Assembly (NCBI RefSeq): GCF_001723355.1
Contig: NZ_LPWE01000010.1
Location: 310,001-374,000 of the forward strand
Length of the DNA stretch: 64,000 nt
DNA from: Methyloceanibacter stevinii
Lineage (GTDB): Bacteria; Pseudomonadota; Alphaproteobacteria; Rhizobiales; Methyloligellaceae
Direction: 5' to 3'
The number at the start of each line of letters is the position of its first letter. The stretch's first letter is position 1. Shown here one piece after another: positions 38,198-47,641 of the stretch. The notes beneath the pieces were generated by a model. That model made no database searches and was not told the DNA's origin. It was given only the letters and a program-made list of their open reading frames with translations. Both the position numbers and the translations under genes were made by a program.

Positions 38198-39082
38198 CCC
38201 ACCTCACCCATGAGATACGCGCCGAACCTGTCCCAATCGATCTTGCCGACAATCTCGAACGGAGGACGGCCGTAACGCATGGCGAGCGAGCGCAGGCGCT
38301 TGGATCGCTCCGCATCATCGGCGATCAGCGCCGCCCGCAAGGCGGGCCGCATCACATAGAGACGCCTGCCACCCGTCTCGAGATCGGCGAACGACACGAG
38401 GCCGTAGCGCGGCAGGTCCTCCAGCTCACGGGGATCGCGCAGCACGATCGGAATCACATCATGTCCGGCCAGGGCCTCGAAGATAGCTTCGATCGTGTCC
38501 TCCGGCATGAGGAAGTCGGAAATGAGAAACACTAGCTTGCGGCGGCCGGCGATGATTGCGGCGGCATCGACAAGACCCTCCGCGCTGTCGCCGAGCTCGC
38601 CCTGCTCGGCCGGATCGAAGGCGCGCAGATAGGTCAGCATCTCCGCTTCGGCTCCCCGCGACGCGGTCGCCGGCCAGAAACACGTCGGAACAATGCGGCG
38701 GTTGGCGCCGATGAGGCCGAACGTATCGCCTATGCGCCGGGCTGACCCGGCCAGGGCCGCGCACAGATCCGTGGCACGTCGATGATGCGCGCCTGTCCGA
38801 GGAACCCCATGGAGGCTGACAGGTCCACGAGCGCATAGACGGTGATGGCGCTTCGCTGCGAAAACCGCTTGGCATAGAGGTTTCCGAACGGATCGCGCAG
38901 CGACACCCGCAGGTCGATCCGGCGCGGCTCCCGCGCGCGAACAAGAGTTCGTGATCTTTGAAGAGGCCGCCGGCGCCTTCCATCTTTCCTTGATGGGCGC
39001 CGATGCGCACGCCGGCCGCGCGCCAGGCCAGCCGGTAAGGCACCTCGATAGCTGAACTGGCTTCGTGAGAAGCCGTGCTCAT
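38194..39082 (-). CDS. mxaS: MxaS (DUF58 family), two frameshifts in this sequence
   Basis: DUF58-type protein that accompanies MoxR ATPases. Three frames must be joined: residues from ATG 39082 (VPYRLAWRAAGVRIGAHQGKMEG), then DLRVSLRDPFGNLYAKRF...VYALVDLSASMGFLGQA (VWA-like), then DLCAALAGSARRIGDTFGLIGANRR to the end (GRRKLVFLISDFLMPEDTIEAIFEAL). Single bases are missing near 38930-38940 and 38765-38785. It sits between mxaR and mxaA with four-base overlaps at both ends. Confidence 0.85.
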
Positions 39083-40137
39083 GGGGCCGGTACCTTCGCA
39101 AAGACCTCCGCGAACAACGCTTCGACCAGGGCTTCCCGGCGCAGCTCGTAGATCGGATCGAGGAAGACGCGGTGCGACATGATCTCCGGGAACACGGATC
39201 GGATGTCCTCCGGGACCACCATGTCGCGTCCATTGAGCCAGGCTTCGACACGCGCGCCGCGCACGAGATAGGCGATGCCGCGTGGCGACGCGCCACCCTG
39301 AACGAGGCGGGACATGTCGACACCGCTGATCTCAATACCGGCCGACACGGGATCCCGAATGGCGGACCATAGATCGAGGGTGTATTTCTCGAGCGCCTCG
39401 CTGGTTTGGATTCGCGCCTGTACGCCGCGCGCCACATCGTTCAACAGGCTGTGGTCGAGGACATCCTCCGTGACCGATTGCACCAGCGCATCCGCATCGT
39501 AGAAGCGCCGGTCAAAGGCCAGGGCGCGGCGAATCTCGCGATCCTTCGGAGTCTCCATGGAGATCTCCATGAAGAAGCGGTCGCGTGCGGCGGCGGGCAA
39601 TTCGAATGTCTCCTCACGCTCGATCCTGTTGCGGTCGGCGAAGATGAGGAGATGCGGAAAGAAGTACTCGCGATTGAACGCGGTGACACTGCGCTCGGCC
39701 ATGAGGCGAAGCAGCAATGAATGCACCTGAGGGCGGGCGCGGTTGATCTCGTTGAAGAAGAAGACAGTAAGATCCTCACCCTGGCGCAGGACGGGACCCG
39801 GCTCGACGCGCGGCCGCCCGTCCTCGTCGAGGTATGTGTGATAAATCAGATCGGCGGGCATGAGGTCGATCGTGCCCTCGACACGCTCGAACGCGCCACC
39901 GAGCGCGCGGGTCGCAGCCCGCAACAACGTCGTCTTGCCGACGCCGACATCCCCTTCCAGCAGCACATGGCCGCGCGCGAAGATCGCGATCGTCAGCAGA
40001 CGAAGGACGCGGTCCTGTCCGATGATTGTGTTCCTCAGGACGCCCTCGAACGCCAGGGCGCGGTCGCGCCAATTGGCAAGATCGATCCGTTGGTCCCGGC
40101 TGGCGGAGTCCGCAGGCGACTCAGCAAGACCTGCCAT
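39079..40137 (-). CDS. mxaR: MxaR, MoxR-type AAA+ ATPase
   Basis: MoxR-family ATPase, required for active methanol dehydrogenase. The Walker A motif is GDVGVGKTT and Walker B FFFNEINRA; RIEREETFELPAAARDRFFMEI carries sensor and arginine-finger regions. The ATG at 40137 is chosen because AGAGGGG lies seven bases upstream; an upstream in-frame start at 40176 lacks one. About 352 residues, typical. A terminator-like hairpin precedes it, separating it from mxaI. Confidence 0.92.
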   Translation of the reverse strand: MAGLAESPADSASRDQRIDLANWRDRALAFEGVLRNTIIGQDRVLRLLTIAIFARGHVLLEGDVGVGKTTLLRAATRALGGAFERVEGTIDLMPADLIYHTYLDEDGRPRVEPGPVLRQGEDLTVFFFNEINRARPQVHSLLLRLMAERSVTAFNREYFFPHLLIFADRNRIEREETFELPAAARDRFFMEISMETPKDREIRRALAFDRRFYDADALVQSVTEDVLDHSLLNDVARGVQARIQTSEALEKYTLDLWSAIRDPVSAGIEISGVDMSRLVQGGASPRGIAYLVRGARVEAWLNGRDMVVPEDIRSVFPEIMSHRVFLDPIYELRREALVEALFAEVFAKVPAP

Positions 40138-40214
40138 AGCAATGCCCCTCTGTTGCGTTGCGCCGCTCTCGCTCAAGCGCAGGCGCGCGGCACGACGTCC
40201 GAGTTGTCGAAGAC

Positions 40215-40245
40215 AAAAGGGGGTGCAGCCCTTGGCTGCACCCCT
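40215..40245 (-). terminator. Terminator-like hairpin between mxaI and mxaR
   Basis: On the minus strand, GGGGTGCAGCC, a 3-base loop and its perfect 11-bp complement (40220-40230 with 40234-40244) are followed by CTTTTG. The stem is strong and the T-run short. Partial termination here would give much more mxaFJGI than mxaRSACKLD mRNA. Confidence 0.75.
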
Positions 40246-40308
40246 CCCTCGAAAAACAGTGATGGACGCCCTGTTTCGAGGGTTAGCTCTGGGAGAAGCA
40301 AGACAGAG

Positions 40309-40605
40309 CTAGAGCTTGGAAACGTCGTAGACCCACTTGCCGGTCTCTTTGAAGTGCGCAGAACGCTTCGCGTTGCGTGCTTCCATTTCCTTGATGGAAT
40401 CGCCTTGCTTGGCGAGTTCCTTCGGGTCGTGCTTCGGATCGTACTTGGATCCTGCAACCTTCTCCGGATAGCCCGGCTTGGGCTCCCAGCAATTGCCGGG
40501 GGCCTTGCAGTTCGTGCCGTCATAGGCCAGAGCGCTTCCCGCCGTCATGGCAAGCGCAACAGCGCCCGCAAGCGCCGCGCCTGTAATGCGTAGTGTCTTC
40601 TTCAT
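40309..40605 (-). CDS. mxaI: Methanol dehydrogenase small (beta) subunit MxaI
   Basis: The 98-residue precursor has a signal peptide (1-27, ending SALA) and a lysine-rich mature chain starting YDGTNCKAPGNCWEPKPGYPEKVAG. Two cysteines form the usual disulfide. The C-terminal helix (DSIKEMEARNAKRSAHFKETG) wraps MxaF in the alpha2-beta2 enzyme. The gene lies between mxaG and mxaR, as in other methylotrophs. Confidence 0.97.
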   Translation of the reverse strand: MKKTLRITGAALAGAVALAMTAGSALAYDGTNCKAPGNCWEPKPGYPEKVAGSKYDPKHDPKELAKQGDSIKEMEARNAKRSAHFKETGKWVYDVSKL

Positions 40606-40630
40606 GGGTCAGTTCCTCCGTGCTCAGTCG

Positions 40631-41254
40631 CTAGTTTTCTGACGGTGTTTCCGTCTTCTTCTCCGCGCTGTCCGCACCTACTGCGGCCGTTTGCGCGGGA
40701 ATCTCGCAAACCAATTCTTCGGCTTCAGGTTTGTGGTGGTCGGGGTCGAAGGCAACGAAGTTGGCCTTCTGCTCGTCGGTGAGCCAGACGGCGCCTTCCA
40801 CGTCCCCTTTGTACAGGTGACGAACCCAGGCGATCACCAGCAGGATCTCGTCCATTGTTCTGGCTGACGCTTGCGGGCCCATCATGCTTCGGGCGCCGCC
40901 ATAGATCGTCTCGAACAGACCCTTGTCGGTCTGGTTCTTGGGATACGTCCAATAGTCGTCGTTGAGACCGGGGCCGAGCTTGCCTTCGCCAATATGGCCG
41001 TGACATCCCGAGCAAGCCGTGAGGAACACTTCCTCGGCTTCATGGAAGCAACTCTCAACCCCGTTATAGGGATTGTGGCCGGTCTTCATGAACTCTTTCA
41101 CGGCCGGCGTATCTCGGCCTTCCTCAGGCGAAAGGCTGAGATCGAGCGGCATGCCGGTGATCGTGTGAACAAGTTGAATCTGCTGGGCGAGAGCCATCAG
41201 CGGTATCAACGAAAGCGCGGCCACCACGGCTGCAACTTTAAAACCCTGCCTCAT
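40631..41254 (-). CDS. mxaG: Cytochrome cL (MxaG)
   Basis: Specific electron acceptor of methanol dehydrogenase in the periplasm. Signal peptide 1-23. One heme-binding CxxCH motif (ACSGCHGHIGEGKLGPGL) is present, and a Met ligand is likely in GGARSMMGPQ. PEEGRDTPAVKEFMKTGHNPYN precedes the heme site, as in known cytochromes cL. The length of 207 residues fits. It follows mxaJ by 77 bases and precedes mxaI by 25. Confidence 0.95.
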   Translation of the reverse strand: MRQGFKVAAVVAALSLIPLMALAQQIQLVHTITGMPLDLSLSPEEGRDTPAVKEFMKTGHNPYNGVESCFHEAEEVFLTACSGCHGHIGEGKLGPGLNDDYWTYPKNQTDKGLFETIYGGARSMMGPQASARTMDEILLVIAWVRHLYKGDVEGAVWLTDEQKANFVAFDPDHHKPEAEELVCEIPAQTAAVGADSAEKKTETPSEN

Positions 41255-41301
41255 TACGTTTCGCTTCCTTCTCGATTCTTCTTTCTCAAGTCTTCTTTAT
41301 G

Positions 41302-41321
41302 GCGGGCACCCAGACGCCCGC
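41302..41321 (-). other. Short stem-loop between mxaJ and mxaG
   Basis: GCGGGC (41302-41307) pairs with GCCCGC (41316-41321) across an 8-base loop, ten bases beyond the mxaJ stop. No T-run follows. Possibly an mRNA-stability hairpin. Confidence 0.4.
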
Positions 41322-41331
41322 ATGCAACGTC

Positions 41332-42216
41332 CTACGACTTCGTATCCGACGGCGGCTTCGTGGGCTCTTCGACCGGAATGCCTTCATCGATCAGAATCTC
41401 TTGGATCTGCGGTTTGGCCTTTTCCAAAGCCTCTTCGAGTTCGGCGAGAAGCTTCTCGTCGTCCTTGCGCACGCCCATGGACTGATCGAAATGGAACAGC
41501 ACCGGTTCGCCGTCGAAGCGGAAATTGTTGTCGGGCACGCCGGTCATTTTGAGCTTGCCGTCCGACTCCTTGACGTAGCGGGCAACCGATGGCGCGAAGG
41601 CGATGGCGACGTCGGACTTGCCGGACGACACATTGCTCACCATGAGTGCGGGATCGATCCGCAGGTACTGATTGCGGGAGCTCTTGAAGTTGGTCAGCGA
41701 CTTCACGTAGTTGAAGTTCTTACTGAAGAGGCCGTGCTTCACCATCATGACTTCGGCGGGACCGCCGGGCTCGTAGCCCACGTTGTTCGCCTTGGCGAGG
41801 TCCTCGCTATCGAACGCCTCGATCTCGAGCTTGGAGTTCGAGGGCTGCACGAAGACGTAGCCCGCGCGATAGTAGGGCGAAGTGGTGAGCACGCGCGGAT
41901 CGCCCGTATCGACACCGATCACCAGGTCGCACTTGTCCTTGTCGAGAAGGTCCCGCACCACGTAGATCGCAGGCCGGTCCTCCCACACGAATTCCACATC
42001 TCTGCCCATGGCCTCGCCGAGCGCCTTCGCGATGCGGTTTTCGAAGCCTTCCTCGCTCTTCAGGGAGTAGGGGTTTTCGTTGGCGCCCGCGCAGACCCGC
42101 AAGGGGGCCTCGTCGCTCTTTGCGCCGCTCGCCGCATTCGCAGGCCCGGCAAACAGGGCCACGGCGGCAGCGGTCGTCAGAAGCGCCTTGCCTAGGAAGT
42201 TGAATTTCATGTCCAT
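41332..42216 (-). CDS. mxaJ: MxaJ, methanol-dehydrogenase-associated periplasmic binding protein
   Basis: Solute-binding-fold protein thought to act in assembly of methanol dehydrogenase. A signal peptide (MDMKFNFLGKALLTTAAAVALFAGPANA) is followed by LRVCAGANENPYSLKSEEGFENRIAKAL, KCDLVIGVDTGDPRVLTTSPYYRAGYVFV and VAIAFAPSVARYVKES. The ATG at 42216 has AAGGAC upstream; an ATG two codons later is equally possible. It resembles the binding half of the xoxF-linked ankyrin fusion. Position between mxaF and mxaG is standard. Confidence 0.94.
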   Translation of the reverse strand: MDMKFNFLGKALLTTAAAVALFAGPANAASGAKSDEAPLRVCAGANENPYSLKSEEGFENRIAKALGEAMGRDVEFVWEDRPAIYVVRDLLDKDKCDLVIGVDTGDPRVLTTSPYYRAGYVFVQPSNSKLEIEAFDSEDLAKANNVGYEPGGPAEVMMVKHGLFSKNFNYVKSLTNFKSSRNQYLRIDPALMVSNVSSGKSDVAIAFAPSVARYVKESDGKLKMTGVPDNNFRFDGEPVLFHFDQSMGVRKDDEKLLAELEEALEKAKPQIQEILIDEGIPVEEPTKPPSDTKS

Positions 42217-42358
42217 CACATGTGTCCTTACAGACTGTCGTGTTGTTCGGAGGGCTCGACTTGGCGCGGCGACGACGGCGGACCGGCGGTTGCCGATCGT
42301 TCTCTTGTCCATCAGGCGGCCTATTCGACCCTCGCAATGTCTCGGGGAAGCGGGTTCC

Positions 42359-42384
42359 GCCAGGGCGCACCGAGGCGCCCTGGC
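42359..42384 (-). other. Perfect stem-loop between mxaF and mxaJ
   Basis: GCCAGGGCGC (42359-42368) and its exact complement (42375-42384) flank a 6-base loop, about 15 bases beyond the mxaF stop. No T-run follows, so it probably stabilises the 3' end of mxaF mRNA or acts as a processing barrier rather than ending transcription. Confidence 0.65.
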
Positions 42385-42399
42385 AGACCCTTCATCTGA

Positions 42400-44307
42400 C
42401 TAGGTTCCGTCCGTGATGATCTCGGTCGAGTACTCGTCGAGATTCACGTCCTCGCTGTACGGGCCTTTGCCGTCGAGCGAGAAGACCAGAAGGCCACCGC
42501 CCTGCTGGGTCCAGTTCTGCAGGTTGCGGAACGCACCCACGGCACCGAGACCCGCAGTCGGATCCTGGAGGTCGAACACCAGGCCAACACCCGGCCAACC
42601 GCCGACACCGTAGTACACTGCGACATACTGCGTGCCGTCGTGCTCATAGGTCATCGGATAGCCGATTCCGCCAGACGGCATCTTGAACTTCCAGAGAAGC
42701 TCGCCGGTGTCGGAGTTGCGGGCTTTGAGGTAGCCGTCGAGGGTGGGATAGAACATCACACCGCCCTTGGTCGCGAGCGTGCCGCCCCAAGCAGCGAAGC
42801 GCTCCATGACCGACCACTTGTACTTGCCCTCAGGCGCGCTGTAGGCCTTGACCTGACCGAGGCCAAGATAGTTGGCGCGGTCGCCCTTCGGACCCGGGTA
42901 CATCGACAGGGTGGCACCGACAAAGAACTGACCGGCGCGATAGGGAAGCATGAACGGCTCCCAATCCATGCAGATGTGGTTGATGGCGAGGTAGAAGAGA
43001 CCCCGCTCCGGATCGTACGAGTCGTGAGCTTGGTCGTGGTAGCCCATGGCCGACGGGCAGATGTCCTTGCCCTTGTGGTCCATGCGCGTGCCGTATTCCG
43101 GATTACGAACCGGAATACCCGTCTTCATGTCGACATGCGTCCAAACGTTGACGGTGTCATCCAGGAAGTCGGCACGGACAAGGTCGCCGTTGACGCGGTT
43201 CAGCGTGTAGATGATGCCGTTCCGGTCCGGATGGGTGACCAGCTTGAGGTCCTTGCCATCGATATTCTGATCGGAGAGCATCATCACGTTGACGCCGGCG
43301 TAGTCCCACTCGTCATGCGGGGTCTTCTGATACCCCCACTTGAGCATGCCGTCGTCGGCGTTGCGGGCCATGATGGTCATGGTCCACTTGTTGTCGCCCG
43401 GACGCATCGTCTCGTTCCACGGCGAGGGGTTACCCGAGCCGTAGTAGATCAGGTCCAAAGACGGATCGTAGGCATACCAACCCCAGTTGGTGCCGCCGCC
43501 GATCTTCCAGGCATCGCCTTCCCAAGTCGCAAGGCCGAGACCCTTCTGACCGTATTGGGGGTTGTCCTTGTTGAAGTCGTCGCCGATGCCGATTTCGGCG
43601 TCCGGACCCGTGGCATAACGGCGCCAGACCTGCTCGCCGGTCTTGACGTTGTATGCGGTGGCATAGCCGCGCACACCGAGCTCAGCGCCCGACGACCCGA
43701 CAATGACCATGTCCTTGACGACATAAGGTGCAACCGTAAGCGTCGACCCGACCTTGATGTCGGAGTTCTCGACCTTCCAGTACATCTCACCCGTGTCAGC
43801 ATTCAGCGCCACCACATGGCCGTCCAACTGGTTGGAGAGGATGAGGTTCGGCGTCTTGCCCTTATCGTCGGTCGGCCAGTAGGCGAGACCACGATTGACC
43901 AGGTCGCAGCAAGCCACGGCACGGGCCGCAGGATCCTGCTTCGGCTTGTACTGCCATTTGATCTTGCCCGGATTCTTGAGGTCCAGGGCATAGACGTTGT
44001 TCGGGAAAGAGCTGTTGACGTACATCACGCCATCGACCACGAGCGGCGTGCCTTCGTGACCATTCAGCAGACCCGTCGAGAAAGTCCAAGCCACACGGAG
44101 GTCCTTAACGTTCCCCGTGTTGATCTGATCCATCTCACTGTAGTTGTCCGCCGTGTAGTCGAGACCCGGCATGACGTAGTTTTCTGGATTCTTCGCCATT
44201 TCGACCAGACGGTCGTTGGCGTTGGCGGCCCCTGCTAGAAGGCCACCGAGGGCCAGCGCGACGCATGACGCCGACACATACCCACCGATACTGTGAAATC
44301 TCCTCAT
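42400..44307 (-). CDS. mxaF: Methanol dehydrogenase large subunit MxaF (Ca, PQQ)
   Basis: Periplasmic PQQ enzyme oxidising methanol to formaldehyde. Precursor of 635 residues with signal peptide (about 1-31). Adjacent cysteines C133-C134 ([10 protein letters not shown]) form the disulfide over PQQ. Calcium ligands E209, N293 and D335 (catalytic, in [10 protein letters not shown]) equal Glu177, Asn261 and Asp303 of the mature Methylobacterium enzyme with an offset of 32. A337 occupies the place of the lanthanide-binding Asp, so this is a calcium enzyme. Tryptophan-docking repeats run throughout. A GAGGG lies nine bases before ATG 44307. Confidence 0.98.
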   Translation of the reverse strand: MRRFHSIGGYVSASCVALALGGLLAGAANANDRLVEMAKNPENYVMPGLDYTADNYSEMDQINTGNVKDLRVAWTFSTGLLNGHEGTPLVVDGVMYVNSSFPNNVYALDLKNPGKIKWQYKPKQDPAARAVACCDLVNRGLAYWPTDDKGKTPNLILSNQLDGHVVALNADTGEMYWKVENSDIKVGSTLTVAPYVVKDMVIVGSSGAELGVRGYATAYNVKTGEQVWRRYATGPDAEIGIGDDFNKDNPQYGQKGLGLATWEGDAWKIGGGTNWGWYAYDPSLDLIYYGSGNPSPWNETMRPGDNKWTMTIMARNADDGMLKWGYQKTPHDEWDYAGVNVMMLSDQNIDGKDLKLVTHPDRNGIIYTLNRVNGDLVRADFLDDTVNVWTHVDMKTGIPVRNPEYGTRMDHKGKDICPSAMGYHDQAHDSYDPERGLFYLAINHICMDWEPFMLPYRAGQFFVGATLSMYPGPKGDRANYLGLGQVKAYSAPEGKYKWSVMERFAAWGGTLATKGGVMFYPTLDGYLKARNSDTGELLWKFKMPSGGIGYPMTYEHDGTQYVAVYYGVGGWPGVGLVFDLQDPTAGLGAVGAFRNLQNWTQQGGGLLVFSLDGKGPYSEDVNLDEYSTEIITDGT

Positions 44308-44873
44308 ATGCGAACCCTCGCGTTTTCGCTCCCATTATGACGAAGAGGTCCAAGAGCCCTCGTGATCGAGGGACTCGTCCTCTCCGCTCGGTTTCTGCGC
44401 GACAACGCCTTGGGCGAACGATGCCGTCGGCGCTTCACACAGCCGCCAAGCCAAATGTTCAAACCACGTGTTGAAGTCTGGCCAAGTCAGGAGAAGGGAG
44501 CAGCCTGTTTCTACAGGGCGCCCACATCCCTGGCGGTGGACGAAGTCTATGGCCGCGCTCGCTGAAACGTCTTTGGGCCTATTCCCAGAAACCTCCCTGG
44601 AGCATTGCTCGAAACCTAAGGGCGCAACTTCATCGCAGGCATGTGGATAAGTGACGGAACAGGCGTGCGTTTTCTCCCGGCAGCCATTGACGGATTCGCT
44701 TCGGACAGCGGCAGGGGTAAGCAATTTTTCGGGAAGAGCGAGCAGACCGATTGGGCAACGGTAGCAAGAAACTTGGTGACATTATTGCTACCGAGTAGAT
44801 GCCGTCGAGAGCGAGCGCGCGGAGCGCATGCGGCCCGGGCATCTTGCCAAATAACTCGAGAGCCGACACCCAA
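44308..44873. other. Divergent regulatory region between mxaF and the moxYX-type operon
   Basis: About 565 bases without a credible gene. It must carry the mxaF promoter (leftward) and the promoter of the lipoprotein-kinase-regulator operon (rightward). It holds a perfect 9-bp inverted repeat (listed separately) and a smaller CCCTCG-TGAT-CGAGGG palindrome at 44357-44372, about 50 bases upstream of mxaF. Confidence 0.7.
44759..44793. promoter_or_regulatory. Candidate operator: perfect 9-bp inverted repeat
   Basis: CGGTAGCAA (44759-44767) and TTGCTACCG (44785-44793) are separated by 17 bases, about 80 bases before the lipoprotein gene. Arm centres are about 2.5 helical turns apart. The arms could bind a dimeric regulator such as the MoxX-like protein; no function has been shown. 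Confidence 0.45.
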
Positions 44874-45425
44874 ATGTCCCCTTCGCTCCCTGCTGTCGCC
44901 GCGCGCCTTTCGCGCCTTTTTTTGGTTGTGCTGACGGCACTTTGCCTCGCCGCCTGCGACGACGACACCGAGACAGCCACACTGACGCCCGTGCCGCAGG
45001 ACGCCGAGAGTTCCGTCTATTCACAGATCACTTGGCTGGACGCGGGCTCCCCCATAGCGCCGGCCCAATGGCTGGCGAGCCGCGCCGCCAAGACCGAGCT
45101 GCCGCAGAACGATCCGCGGGTCGCAGCAGCCCGAAAGGAACTGGGGCTCGCCGCGCACCGCTTCGGTGACGAGCCACGCATGATCGCCAACCGCGCGGTC
45201 CAAGTTGAGAACATGCTCGCGGAGCAAGGCATCCACGAGAGCGCATCCGACATCGTCGCCGCCCTAGTGCCCATCGCGGCCAAGCCCGGCGCCCTCCAAG
45301 GGTTCGGCACGCTATGCCAGCAATACTTCATCCTTCGCCAGCAGGGTTTAGACCGCAACGCCGCCGTCGAACGCCTGCAAGAACTCAGTCTGCGTACACC
45401 CGGGAGCAACCGAAGCCATGGCTAA
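44874..45425 (+). CDS. Hypothetical lipoprotein upstream of the MoxYX-like system
   Basis: A 183-residue protein with a lipoprotein signal (LFLVVLTALCLAAC, lipobox LAAC near residue 26) followed by an acidic DDDTETA stretch. The mature part is helical: QWLASRAAKTELPQNDPRVAAARKELGLAAHRF, RMIANRAVQVENMLAEQGI, and FGTLCQQYFILRQQGLDRNAAVERLQEL. The ATG at 44874 is the start next to the signal; the frame is open further upstream. Its stop overlaps the kinase start by eight bases, so it is in the same operon. A role in sensing with the kinase is inferred from position. Confidence 0.72.
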   Translation: MSPSLPAVAARLSRLFLVVLTALCLAACDDDTETATLTPVPQDAESSVYSQITWLDAGSPIAPAQWLASRAAKTELPQNDPRVAAARKELGLAAHRFGDEPRMIANRAVQVENMLAEQGIHESASDIVAALVPIAAKPGALQGFGTLCQQYFILRQQGLDRNAAVERLQELSLRTPGSNRSHG

Positions 45426-46938
45426 GCTACTGAATGCGATCTGGTACGATCGGACGATCCGCGCCCAGTTCATGATCGCCATCGGCGTCATCAACGTCAT
45501 TGCGCTCTTGATCGTTGGCGTGATCTTCGTCGCCAATGCCAACAAGGCGACGCGGGTCGAGATGGATGCCTCGGTCGAGCTGGCCAAGAATTTCGTCCGG
45601 GTCGCCATCCAATCGCTGTCGCCGAATACGCGCCCCGAGGATATCTCCAAGAACGTAGACCAGCTCTCAAGCCGGCTTCGCATCGGCAATCTCCGGCACG
45701 TGCGCATCTACATGGCCGACGCGACGGGCGCCCTGGTGCAACTGTCGCCCGTACCCAACGCAACGCGTGACCCGGCACTTCCGCCACCCGCGCCGCGCTG
45801 GTTCGAAGCCCTCGTCGCACCCGACGTCGCGCCAAGTACCGTCAGCGTGGTCCACTCGGCAAAGACGGCCGGTTCGATCGTGATGGTGGAGATGCCGGTT
45901 CTCGACGGGCCACGCACCTGGGATCTCGGCACCGTGGTGATTGCCGGCGAACCTTCCGACGAAGTCGCGGAGGTCTGGGCCGACCTGACCGCCCTCGCCC
46001 CTGTCGTCGGCCTGATCAATATCCTGGTTCTCGCGACGCTCTATCTCGTGCTGGGGCGCCTGCTCGATCCGATGGCGAACGTCGCGAAAGGTCTGTCGCG
46101 GCTCGAGGACGGCGATTACGGCACGCGCCTCACCCCACCGCGCGTCATGGAACTTGGCGCGATCGCATCGAGCTTCAACCGGCTCGCGGCAACGCTGGGG
46201 CGCACGCGCTCGGAGAACGGGCGGCTCTACAGCCAGCTTGTCACCGTACAGGAAGAAGAGCGGCGGGAGATCGCCAACGAGCTGCATGACGAGGCGAGCC
46301 CATGCCTGTTCGGGATCATGGCAAACACCATGTCGGCGCAACGGCTCATCGAACACCGGACTGACGAGTCCACCGCAGAACTCGGCGAGCACTTGGCCGA
46401 GATCCTGAAAATCACCGACCGGCTCAAGCACATGAACCGGGTCATGCTAAAAAAGCTGCGCCCGGTCGCGGTCGATCACGTGGCTCTGTCGGAGCTCGCG
46501 CGCGAGCTTGTCGGGGAACTTCAGAACCGGTATCCGGACGTAGACATCACCCCCTCCTTGCGGACACGGGGCGAGCGCTATGGCGAGTTGGTCGACCTGA
46601 CCATCTACCGCTGTATTCAGGAAGGCGTCACCAACGCGATCCGGCACGGCAACGCACGAGCCATTCGTGTCGACTTGTTCGACAAGCGTCCCAAGCGCGG
46701 CGCCAGGCTCTTGCACCTTCTTATTCAAGACGACGGCAAGGGCGTGTCGCCCGGCACGTCTCTCGGCTTTGGGCTGACGGCCATGCGCGAACGCGTGCAG
46801 GCCCTGTCCGGCACCTGGCGGATCGAGAACGTGTCATCGAAAGGCACGCTGCTGAAGATCGTCATTCCAGTCACCGCGGCGCTGGCGAAGACCAAAGCCG
46901 CCGCACCCAGAATACTCGACGACACCGAGGTTACATAA
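45418..46938 (+). CDS. moxY: Sensor histidine kinase, NarX/UhpB type (MoxY-like)
   Basis: A 506-residue membrane kinase. Helix 1 is at about 18-40, a periplasmic sensor domain at 41-190, helix 2 at about 198-218, then a HAMP-like RLLDPMANVAKGLSRLEDGDYG. The HisKA_3 dimerisation motif is EERREIANELHDEASPCLFGI with the phospho-acceptor His in ELHDE. The ATPase part has CIQEGVTNAIRHGNA and LIQDDGKGVSPGTSLGFGLTAMRERV. It lies divergent from mxaF like moxYX in Paracoccus, the basis for the symbol. It abuts the regulator gene directly. Confidence 0.8.
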   Translation: MAKLLNAIWYDRTIRAQFMIAIGVINVIALLIVGVIFVANANKATRVEMDASVELAKNFVRVAIQSLSPNTRPEDISKNVDQLSSRLRIGNLRHVRIYMADATGALVQLSPVPNATRDPALPPPAPRWFEALVAPDVAPSTVSVVHSAKTAGSIVMVEMPVLDGPRTWDLGTVVIAGEPSDEVAEVWADLTALAPVVGLINILVLATLYLVLGRLLDPMANVAKGLSRLEDGDYGTRLTPPRVMELGAIASSFNRLAATLGRTRSENGRLYSQLVTVQEEERREIANELHDEASPCLFGIMANTMSAQRLIEHRTDESTAELGEHLAEILKITDRLKHMNRVMLKKLRPVAVDHVALSELARELVGELQNRYPDVDITPSLRTRGERYGELVDLTIYRCIQEGVTNAIRHGNARAIRVDLFDKRPKRGARLLHLLIQDDGKGVSPGTSLGFGLTAMRERVQALSGTWRIENVSSKGTLLKIVIPVTAALAKTKAAAPRILDDTEVT

Positions 46939-47592
46939 ATGCAGGTTCTCGTAATCGACGACCATCCCATCGTGCTGGAGGGCTGCAAGCAGCTTCTCAA
47001 GTTCGCGGGGGCAAAAAAGATCGTACAGACGGAAAGTCTCGCGGAAGGGTTTCAGCTCTACCGCAGCAAGAAGCCGGACGTGATCATCGTGGACTTGGCG
47101 ATGCGCACCGGGGCGCTTGGCGGGCTGTCCTTCATCCGTCGCCTGCGGCTACACGACAGCCGCACACCCGTGCTTGTGTTCAGCATGCACAGCGACCCCT
47201 TCATCGTGTCGCAGGCGCTGAAGCTCGGCGCCAACGGCTACATCCTCAAGGACACGTCGGGCGACGAGATCGTCAAAGCGTTCGACGCCATCCGCAACGG
47301 CGTCCCGTATCTGAGCCATGAGCTCGCCTCCAACATTGCGTTTATGGAGGCGCGCGGGCACACCAAGAACCCGCTGCACGCGATCACGGAGCGTGAGCTG
47401 CAGATTCTGTCGCTGCTGGCGGAAGGCAAGTCCTACGCCCAAATCGCCTCTGACCTCCACGTGAGCTACAAGACGATTGCGAACACCTGCAGTCAGCTGA
47501 AGTCCAAACTGCGGGTTCAGTCTCTGCCCGAGCTCATGCGGCTCGCGATCGAGAACCTTCCGTCCGTGCCCGGACGAAGCTTGAAGCAGTAG
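46939..47592 (+). CDS. moxX: NarL/FixJ-family response regulator (MoxX-like)
   Basis: A 217-residue regulator. The receiver begins QVLVIDDHPIVLEGCKQLLK and has the phospho-acceptor in VIIVDLAMRTGALGG and the Lys in GYILKDT. The LuxR-type helix-turn-helix reads TERELQILSLLAEGKSYAQIASDLHVSYKTIANTCSQLK. It starts immediately after the kinase stop, so the two form a pair. By analogy with MoxX it may activate mxaF. It has a close paralogue at 29175. Confidence 0.82.
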   Translation: MQVLVIDDHPIVLEGCKQLLKFAGAKKIVQTESLAEGFQLYRSKKPDVIIVDLAMRTGALGGLSFIRRLRLHDSRTPVLVFSMHSDPFIVSQALKLGANGYILKDTSGDEIVKAFDAIRNGVPYLSHELASNIAFMEARGHTKNPLHAITERELQILSLLAEGKSYAQIASDLHVSYKTIANTCSQLKSKLRVQSLPELMRLAIENLPSVPGRSLKQ

Positions 47593-47641
47593 CGAGAGCG
47601 GACGGACGCCCTTTGCCTCGGCGCTGCCAGGTCGGCGCGCG

